Shown one piece after another: positions 59,695 to 64,000 of a stretch of DNA of 64,000 bases (its first letter is position 1; the number at the start of each line of letters is the position of its first letter). The notes under the pieces were generated by a model. That model made no database searches, was not told the origin of the DNA, and worked only from the letters and a program-made list of their open reading frames with translations. Source of the stretch: Streptomyces xiamenensis (lineage in GTDB: Bacteria; Actinomycetota; Actinomycetes; Streptomycetales; Streptomycetaceae); the NCBI RefSeq assembly GCF_000993785.3, contig NZ_CP009922.3:4898001-4962000 (forward strand). The letters run 5' to 3'. The position numbers and the translations under genes were made by a program.

Positions 59695-62001
59695 ATGGCA
59701 TGGCAGTTGTTCAGGCTCGGACGCTGGTCGTTCCGGCACCGCTGGACCGTGGTGGGAATCTGGACCCTGCTGCTCCTCACCCTCGCCGTCGGAGCGACGA
59801 CCCTCTCCGGCAGGACGAACGACAACTTCGAGCTGTCCGGCCTCGAATCGACCCAGGCGTTCGACCTCATCAAGGAACGCGACCCCGAGGCCGCCCCCGA
59901 CGGCGCCACCGCCAGGATCGTCTTCCAGGCACCGGAGAACGCCTCCCTGACGGACCCGGCCGGCCAACAGGCGGTGACCGAGGCCCTCGCCGCCCTGACG
60001 ACGGACAACGTGCACGCGGTCCTCGACCCGTTCACCTACGGCACGATCACCGAGGACGGCCGCACCGGCTACGCCTCGGTCAGCTACGCCCACAGCGCCG
60101 CCGACCTCTCCCCGGCCGACCGCGAAGCCCTCGAAACCGCCCGCGACATCGCCGAACGGGCCGGCCTGACGGCCACCGTCGGCGGCGATGTCCTCGGCGT
60201 CGAGATGGACGGGGCCCTCGCCGAACTGATGGGCATCGCCATCGCCCTCGTGGTGCTCGCCCTGACCTTCGGATCGCTCCTCGCGGCCGGGATGCCGCTG
60301 CTCACCGCGCTGGTCGGCGTCGGCATCGGCGTCGCCGCCATCGCCACCCTGACCGGCTTCACCGAGCTGAGCACCACGACTCCCGCGCTCGGCACGATGC
60401 TCGGCCTGGCCGTCGGCATCGACTACGCGCTGTTCATCCTCTCCCGCTACCAGAGTGAGGTGCGCCAGGGCCGCCCGCTGGAGGAGGCGGCGGGCCGCGC
60501 CGTGGGCACCGCCGGTTCGGCGGTGGTCTTCGCCGGACTCACCGTCATCATCGCGCTCGTCGGCCTCTCCGTGTGCGGCATCGGCTTCCTCACCGAGATG
60601 GGCCTGGGCGGGGCGTTCACCGTGGCCATCGCCGTACTCGTCGCCCTCACCCTGCTGCCCGCACTCCTCGGCCTCGCCGGCCCCCGCGTCACCGGACGAC
60701 GCTCCCCGAAGAAGCCCACCGCCGCGTCCGACGCCGATGACGCCCCCGCCACCCGCCCCCGTACCCTCGGCCGCCGCTGGGTCGAAGGCCTCGCCCGGTA
60801 CCGCTGGCCGGCACTCGTGGCCGGGATCGCGATCGCCGCCGTCGCCGCCCTCCCCGCGGCCTCCCTGCAACTCGCGCTCCCCGGCGACAGCACCAAGCCC
60901 GCCGGCAGCGACGCCCGCGTCGCCTACGACGTCATCTCCGACGAGTTCGGCGCCGGAGCCAACGGCCCGCTGCTCGTGGTCATCGACACCGACCGGGCCC
61001 CGGACCCTGCCTCGGCGGTCGACACCGCCACGCAGACCCTGGCGACGCTGGCCGCCCGCGACGACTCCTCCATCGCCGCCGTCATCCCGGCTCTCACCAG
61101 CGACAACCCCGAAGCGGTACAGGCCTACACGCAGCAACTCGCCACGGCCCGCCTCGCCACCCTCACGGTGATCCCCGTCGCCGGTCCCTCGCACCAGTCC
61201 ACCAAGGACCTCGTCGCCGACCTCCGCACCACCCTGGCGGACCTGCCCGAGCAGACCGGCGCCCGTGCGATGGTCACCGGCCTCACCGCCGTCGATGTCG
61301 ACATCTCCAACGCGCTCATCGACGTGTTCCCGCTCTATCTCGCCGTCGTCGTCGGCCTGGCCGTCATCCTCCTGATCGCGGTCTTCCGTTCCCTCTGGGT
61401 ACCGCTGAAGGCCGCCCTCGGCTTCCTCTTCTCCGTCGGCGCCGCCCTGGGCGCGACCGTCGCGGTCTTCCAGTGGGGCTGGCTCAACCAACTCGTCGGA
61501 CTCGACGCCACCGGCCCGGTGCTCTTCCTGCTGCCGATCCTGCTGACCGGCATCCTGTTCGGCCTGGCGATGGACTACGAGGTCTTTCTCGTCACCCGCA
61601 TGCGGGAGGCGTATGTCCACGGCACCCCGGCACGGCAGGCCGTCATCGACGGATTCACCCACAGCGCCCGCGTCGTGGGGGCCGCCGCCCTCATCATGGT
61701 CGGCGTCTTCGCGGGCTTCACCCTGACCGACGACATCATCCTCAAGACCATCGGATTCGCCCTCGCCGTCGGTGTCCTGGTCGACGCGTTCCTGGTCCGC
61801 ATGCTCATCGTCCCGGCGGTCATGTTCATCATCGGCCGGCGCATCTGGTGGATGCCCCGCGCGATGGACCGCCTCATCCCCACCGTGGACGTCGAGGGCG
61901 AGGCCCTCGCCGCCCGCCTCGCGGCGAACGGCCCGCACACACCGGAGAACAACGCGGCGGCAGCCCCCAACAGGTCAGCCACGAGGGAACCCATCGCTTA
62001 A
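59695..62001 (+). CDS. MMPL-family (RND) transporter
   Basis: This is a membrane exporter of about 768 residues with the duplicated RND layout. One transmembrane helix near the N-terminus (about 20-40) is followed by an extracellular domain (about 45-170), five helices (about 175-330), then a second set: helix near 375, extracellular domain 400-530, and five helices to about 720. Proton-relay residues are seen in GLAVGIDYALFILSRY and GLAMDYEVFLVTRM, the MMPL Asp-Tyr motifs. It exports lipids or hydrophobic drugs; the substrate is unknown. The start ATG at 59695 has AGGAGG 7 bp upstream, better than ATG 59689. It is controlled by the divergent TetR. Confidence 0.92.
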   Translation: MAWQLFRLGRWSFRHRWTVVGIWTLLLLTLAVGATTLSGRTNDNFELSGLESTQAFDLIKERDPEAAPDGATARIVFQAPENASLTDPAGQQAVTEALAALTTDNVHAVLDPFTYGTITEDGRTGYASVSYAHSAADLSPADREALETARDIAERAGLTATVGGDVLGVEMDGALAELMGIAIALVVLALTFGSLLAAGMPLLTALVGVGIGVAAIATLTGFTELSTTTPALGTMLGLAVGIDYALFILSRYQSEVRQGRPLEEAAGRAVGTAGSAVVFAGLTVIIALVGLSVCGIGFLTEMGLGGAFTVAIAVLVALTLLPALLGLAGPRVTGRRSPKKPTAASDADDAPATRPRTLGRRWVEGLARYRWPALVAGIAIAAVAALPAASLQLALPGDSTKPAGSDARVAYDVISDEFGAGANGPLLVVIDTDRAPDPASAVDTATQTLATLAARDDSSIAAVIPALTSDNPEAVQAYTQQLATARLATLTVIPVAGPSHQSTKDLVADLRTTLADLPEQTGARAMVTGLTAVDVDISNALIDVFPLYLAVVVGLAVILLIAVFRSLWVPLKAALGFLFSVGAALGATVAVFQWGWLNQLVGLDATGPVLFLLPILLTGILFGLAMDYEVFLVTRMREAYVHGTPARQAVIDGFTHSARVVGAAALIMVGVFAGFTLTDDIILKTIGFALAVGVLVDAFLVRMLIVPAVMFIIGRRIWWMPRAMDRLIPTVDVEGEALAARLAANGPHTPENNAAAAPNRSATREPIA

Positions 62002-62081
62002 GACCTTTAAGCGACGTCTGACCGTTCGCGGCAGCGCACGCCATCGGGCGACGCCCAGCGACCGCGACACAACCCACCACC

Positions 62082-62119
62082 CCCGCCGGGCAGGAGCACC
62101 CCGCTCCCTGCCCGGCGGG
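62082..62119. terminator. Terminator between MMPL and ATP-binding protein genes
   Basis: CCCGCCGGGCAGGAG (62082-62096) pairs with 62104-62119 with a single bulged C, giving a 15 bp stem and 7-nt loop. It lies 80 bp after the MMPL stop and 8 bp beyond the stop of the converging gene. Confidence 0.78.
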
Positions 62120-62127
62120 CACCTGTG

Positions 62128-62577
62128 TCACCCGCCACTCCTCGTCGAGAGCACTGCCCGGACGGTCTTCCCACTCGGCGGATACGGAACGACGTCCCAG
62201 TGCTCGCTGAGCGCCGCGACCAGCGCCAGACCACGCCCTGACGGCAGCAGCTCATCGACCGTCGTACACACCGGGGGAGCCTGCGGAAAGACGTCCCCCC
62301 GGGCGTCCGTGACCTCGACCCGCAGACAGCCGGCCGAGGGGGCGAAGACCATCCCGAACCGGAAATCACGCCCTGGCACCCGGCCGTGCAGCACGGCGTT
62401 GGTGGCGAGTTCCGCGATGACGATCTCGGCCCGCTCGACCAGATCCTCCGGTGCGCCCCAGCACCGCAGTTCGTCCACACCCAGCAGCCGTGCGAGCCGG
62501 GCGCCGCGCCAGGTGGACGAGAACAGCTGGCTGGAGGTGCGGACGGTGGCGCCGACGTGTGGAGTCGCTTGGTTCAT
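62128..62577 (-). CDS. HATPase-domain ATP-binding regulatory protein (RsbW/SpoIIAB-like)
   Basis: This protein of 149 residues has the GHKL anti-sigma-type ATPase fold: the N box ELATNAVLHGRVPG, the G1-like VEVTDARGDVFPQ, and the G2 loop SGRGLALVAALSEHW. Such small kinases in Streptomyces regulate sigma factors or partner proteins. No sigma or anti-anti-sigma gene is adjacent. Instead it is divergent from an XRE/DUF397 pair, a combination common in Streptomyces and resembling the whiJ and abaA loci. The start is ATG 62577. Confidence 0.85.
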   Translation of the reverse strand: MNQATPHVGATVRTSSQLFSSTWRGARLARLLGVDELRCWGAPEDLVERAEIVIAELATNAVLHGRVPGRDFRFGMVFAPSAGCLRVEVTDARGDVFPQAPPVCTTVDELLPSGRGLALVAALSEHWDVVPYPPSGKTVRAVLSTRSGG

Positions 62578-62746
62578 GCCGCCAGATTGGCGGCCGTTCC
62601 GCCCGTCCGCGATCCCTTCGCCCCGTACACGGCGTCAACGTACGCACACGCGGAGTGGACAGTACGCGGGCGGTGTCAGCAGGCTGGAGGACGCGTGGAC
62701 AGCGCTCGGAGCACGTCGCGGAGCGGCGCGGAGAGGAAGGCGGCGC

Positions 62747-63634
62747 ATGGACATCGCCGAAGAGAACACGGCCCCGGCCACGGTCGCGGAGGCACTTCCG
62801 GCCCCGGCGGGGGAGTACGAACGCGAACCCCACCCCTCCGACAGTCTGCGCACCTTCGGCGCGGTCGTCCAGGCCCTGCGCGAACACGCCGGACTCAGCC
62901 GCGTCGAACTCGGCGAGCGGGTGCGGTACTCCAGGCACACCGTCGAATCCGTGGAACTGGGCCGCCGGATGCCGGACGAGGCGTTCGTGGAACGCGCGGA
63001 AGAAGCCCTCGGCAACACCGGCGCCCTCCGCCGCGCCGCCCGCCACCTCACCCGGGGCGAGGCCGGGTTGGCGGCATGGTTCCGCCGCTGGGCTCGGCTG
63101 GAACGCGAGGCGGTGAGCCTGTGCACCTACGAATGCCGACTGGTGCCGGGCTTGTTGCAGTCGGAGACGTACGCGCGGGCGGTGTTCGAGGGCACGATCC
63201 CCCTGCGTACCGACGAGGAACTGGAAGCCCAGCTCGCCGCCCGAATGCACCGCCAAGAGACGATGCGCGAACGGCCCACTGTCCCCTTCAGCTTCATCGT
63301 CGAGGAGCACGTCTTCCGTCGCCGTTTCGGCGACGCGCAGGCGATGCGCGAACTGATCGACCACGTGCTGGAACGCAGCGCTCCACGCAACGTCTCACTG
63401 CAAGTGGTTCCGCTCGAAGGCGGCCTGCACGCGTGCCTGGACGGCCCGGTCCAGGTACTGGAAACCCCGGAGGGCCGCCGGCTCGGATACTCCGAAGGAC
63501 AGAAGAACGGGAGGCTCATCTCCGACGCAAAAGAGGTGAGTGCACTCTGCCAGCGCTATGACACACTGCGCTCGCAGGCCCTGAGCCCGGGCGCATCCCG
63601 GGACCTGCTGGAGCGACTGCGAGGAGAGCTATGA
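62747..63634 (+). CDS. XRE-family regulator with DUF5753 (WhiJ-like)
   Basis: This protein of 295 residues has an acidic N-terminal extension (1-35), an XRE helix-turn-helix (TFGAVVQALREHAGLSRVELGERVRYSRHTVESVELGRRMP) and a C-terminal DUF5753 domain (SLCTYECRLVPGLLQSETYARAVFEG, PFSFIVEEHVFRRRFG, VSLQVVPLEGGLHACLDGPVQVLE). Members such as WhiJ control development together with small DUF397 proteins. The start ATG at 62747 has GAGAGGAAGG upstream. The stop overlaps the DUF397 start (ATGA, 63631-63634), so the two are coupled. Confidence 0.9.
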   Translation: MDIAEENTAPATVAEALPAPAGEYEREPHPSDSLRTFGAVVQALREHAGLSRVELGERVRYSRHTVESVELGRRMPDEAFVERAEEALGNTGALRRAARHLTRGEAGLAAWFRRWARLEREAVSLCTYECRLVPGLLQSETYARAVFEGTIPLRTDEELEAQLAARMHRQETMRERPTVPFSFIVEEHVFRRRFGDAQAMRELIDHVLERSAPRNVSLQVVPLEGGLHACLDGPVQVLETPEGRRLGYSEGQKNGRLISDAKEVSALCQRYDTLRSQALSPGASRDLLERLRGEL

Positions 63635-63822
63635 GCAGCGGCACGACTGGACTCGCCTGGTTCAAGTCCAGCTACAGCGGCAGCGAGGGCGACAGCTGCG
63701 TGGAGATCGCCATCACCGAACAAGCCATCCACGTACGGGACTCCAAGGACCCCACCCACCCGCCCTTCACGATCAGCCGCCAAGGCTGGTCCCCCTTCGT
63801 ACGCTTCGCGATCCAGCACTGA
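63631..63822 (+). CDS. DUF397 domain protein
   Basis: This is a protein of 63 residues with the DUF397 signature: LAWFKSSYSGSEGDSCVEIA, then VRDSKDPTHPPFTISRQGWSPFVRFA. DUF397 proteins occur in Streptomyces beside XRE/DUF5753 regulators and are thought to antagonise or modulate them. It overlaps the upstream regulator by 4 bp (ATGA). It is the last gene before the CRISPR repeat. Confidence 0.92.
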   Translation: MSSGTTGLAWFKSSYSGSEGDSCVEIAITEQAIHVRDSKDPTHPPFTISRQGWSPFVRFAIQH

Positions 63823-63875
63823 ACAAACGACACAGCCCGTCGGCCGCCGGGCACCCCCAATGTCGGCCCAAAGCC

Positions 63876-63904
63876 AAGCAGCGGTCGCCCAATGACCGCT
63901 GCTT
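63876..63904. terminator. Hairpin between DUF397 gene and CRISPR repeat
   Basis: AAGCAGCGGTC (63876-63886) pairs perfectly with GACCGCTGCTT (63894-63904), an 11 bp stem with a 7-nt loop. It could end the DUF397 transcript, or, on the minus strand (followed by GGCTTTGGG), the CRISPR precursor RNA if that is transcribed leftward. Confidence 0.65.
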
Positions 63905-63962
63905 GCCCTCCAATCCAGTCCTGACGGCCGTGCTGGATCATCGGCAAGTGGAACGACCCGTC

Positions 63963-64000
63963 CGGAACACCCCCGCAGGTGCGGGGACGACGTGCAGACG
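63963..64000. CRISPR. First visible repeat of a type I-E-like CRISPR array, cut by window edge
   Basis: Bases 63963-63991 form a 29-nt unit that begins CGGAACAC, contains the stem CCCCGC/GCGGGG around AGGT, and ends GACGAC. Its complement has the layout of the E. coli type I-E repeat (TCCCCGC...GCGGGG...CCG) and closely resembles remembered Streptomyces I-E repeats. Nine bases of the first spacer follow (63992-64000). No second repeat is found to the left, so the array extends right, outside the window. By repeat orientation, transcription would run leftward and this would be the leader-distal end. Confidence 0.8.

Noticed and set aside
63823-63962. Search for a second, degenerate CRISPR repeat left of 63963
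   Set aside because: The segment 61 bp upstream (63902-63930) does not match the repeat, so the array seems to end at 63963.
1-64000. tRNA, rRNA, insertion sequences or prophage genes
   Set aside because: No cloverleaf ending in CCA-type acceptor stems, no transposase motifs and no phage proteins were recognised on either strand.

Overview
The window is high-GC actinobacterial chromosome. Gene content and order point firmly to Streptomyces or a very close relative. The main evidence is an hrdB sigma factor with a Lys/Ala repeat next to the sporulation regulator whiH, a second GyrB/ParE and GyrA/ParC pair, two M16 peptidases, ptsH, sepH, cutRS and a series of actinobacterial DUF genes (DUF4192, 4193, 3093, 3710, 3159, 5998, 7455). 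From memory this follows the S. coelicolor SCO5812-SCO5921 backbone, but the long segment that carries the red prodiginine cluster there is absent here. Almost everything up to about 43.5 kb is vertically inherited core. No insertion sequence, prophage, tRNA or rRNA was seen.

Layout. 0-9 kb: partial rnhB, a RecQ helicase with a C-terminal phosphoribosyltransferase-like domain, DUF4192, a Nudix/NrtR-type protein, whiH, hrdB and a secreted trypsin-like protease. 9-19.7 kb: the topoisomerase IV type genes parE(gyrB2) and parC(gyrA2) flanking an iron-box-controlled ferredoxin-like gene, then two M16 peptidase genes (the second apparently frameshifted), a GntR regulator and ptsH. 19.8-30.8 kb: a GNAT/acyl-CoA synthetase protein acetyltransferase, DUF5998, a phosphodiesterase, thymidine kinase, sepH, ferrochelatase and an inositol monophosphatase. 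31-43.5 kb: the CutRS two-component system, DUF genes around dUTPase, KdpDE-like potassium/turgor sensing, two TrkA proteins and an RNA uracil methyltransferase. 43.8-47.8 kb: a cold-shock island (csp, DEAD-box helicase, CBS-domain protein, SCO5918-family protein, small MerR). 48-57.7 kb: metabolic genes, namely MazG-like, LLM oxidoreductase, homocysteine methyltransferase, hydrolase, O-methyltransferase, a processive GT2 glycosyltransferase coupled to a tiny membrane protein, an arginine deiminase/ornithine carbamoyltransferase pair and CorA. 57.7-63.8 kb is more accessory: a lone TOPRIM protein, a divergent TetR/MMPL exporter pair with a perfect operator palindrome, and an ATPase/XRE-DUF5753/DUF397 set. 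The last 38 bases hold one type I-E-like CRISPR repeat, so a CRISPR array begins at the right edge and continues outside the window.

Regulatory structure is unusually visible in the intergenic DNA. There is an iron box (12733-12751) and a TetR palindrome (59574-59595). Hairpins overlap the ribosome binding region of hemH (28483-28520), of the DEAD-box helicase (44336-44360) and of a small membrane protein (35537-35607). A nested inverted-repeat leader lies upstream of sepH. These, the M16 frameshift and the CRISPR edge are the observations most worth following up. All functional calls rest on motif reading and memory of protein families. No search was run.
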